Source: AC-56 sp963702195
Lineage (GTDB): Bacteria > Actinomycetota > Thermoleophilia > Solirubrobacterales > 70-9
Direction: 5' to 3'
Length of the DNA: 64,000 nt
Assembly: GCA_963702195.1 (NCBI GenBank)
Contig: OY969725.1
Span: 1,054,001 to 1,118,000 of the forward strand
Part shown: in pieces, positions 63,943 through 64,000 of the stretch
Position numbering within the stretch: the stretch's first letter is position 1
How the letters are laid out: each line of letters opens with the position of its first letter
Translations under genes and position numbers: made by a program
Notes under the pieces: generated by a model
Seen by the model: only the letters and a program-made list of their open reading frames with translations
What the model was told of the DNA's origin: nothing
Databases searched by the model: none

Positions 63943-64000
63943 TTGACCGCCGATCCACCAGTCACGGGCATCGGCTCACCCGGGCCGCCCGCGCCACCGC
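63943..64000 (+). CDS. Possible start of a gene leaving the window
   Basis: TTG 63943 opens a frame to the window edge (MTADPPVTGIGSPGPPAPP). TAAGGT at 63928-63933 is a possible -10 box 9 nt before it, in line with the leaderless starts elsewhere in the window. A Pro/Gly-rich start is often followed by a membrane domain, but nothing more can be seen. Confidence 0.3.
   Translation, partial: MTADPPVTGIGSPGPPAPP

Noticed and set aside
1..64000. CRISPR arrays, rRNA and tRNA genes, insertion sequences, prophage genes
   Set aside because: No regular repeat-spacer pattern, no tRNA-like cloverleaf, no rRNA motif, no transposase, integrase or phage structural motif was found on reading both strands. 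A dedicated search (tRNAscan-SE, Infernal, ISfinder) would be needed to exclude them fully.

Overview
The window is GC-rich throughout and reads as a chromosome segment of an actinobacterium. Three things point there: the order uvrC-rapZ ... gap-pgk-tpiA, many GTG/TTG starts with four-base NTGA overlaps, and -10-only promoters that sit directly before start codons. Missing yvcK and whiA, a secreted-hydrolase-rich repertoire and the style of ArgS suggest a deep lineage such as Thermoleophilia (Solirubrobacterales). That placement is inference; no rRNA or tRNA gene is present to test it.

Region 1 (about 1-12.9 kb) is accessory catabolic and detoxification sequence: a VOC protein, an SDR, a FAD monooxygenase with a LysR regulator, an NTF2-like protein, two alpha/beta hydrolases, a coupled minus-strand operon (unknown protein, nucleoside deaminase, small membrane peptide, ABM-domain membrane protein), a UspA-like protein, a DHFR-like reductase and a PPOX-type protein. 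Between them lie at least five decayed genes: the C-terminal end of an MFS exporter, a SnoaL-like protein, an aldo/keto reductase tail, a frameshifted MmyB-type regulator and the tail of a flavin-dependent oxidoreductase.

Region 2 (12.9-20.3 kb) holds two large paralogous secreted CocE/NonD hydrolases around a double ACT-domain protein, then a TetR regulator, a MaoC hydratase, a cupredoxin lipoprotein and an enoyl-CoA hydratase. Region 3 (20.3-37.1 kb) is core: uvrC-rapZ, a secreted glycosidase-like protein, an ABC exporter pair, the glycolytic operon gap-pgk-tpiA-gpmI, tgt, a coupled operon of metallophosphoesterase, lipoprotein and Ser/Thr kinase, and argS.

Region 4 (37.1-63.9 kb) is one large surface-glycan locus. 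It contains an initiating polyprenyl-phosphate sugar transferase, a Wzz/BY-kinase fusion, an O-antigen-ligase-like polymerase, a flippase, seven GT2, three GT4 and one GT8 glycosyltransferases, seven methyltransferases of distinct types (TylF, FkbM, sugar-O-methyltransferase, CmoB-like and three other class I enzymes), a sulfotransferase and a sulfatase-superfamily enzyme. Together they predict a Wzx/Wzy-type polysaccharide or glycolipid that is heavily O-methylated and probably sulfated. This locus is the best candidate for an undescribed system.

Two long imperfect palindromes (31.3 kb and 40.7 kb) lie directly behind stop codons. The second abuts a glycosyltransferase that has no ATG, GTG or TTG start. 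I saw no IS element, CRISPR array, rRNA or tRNA.
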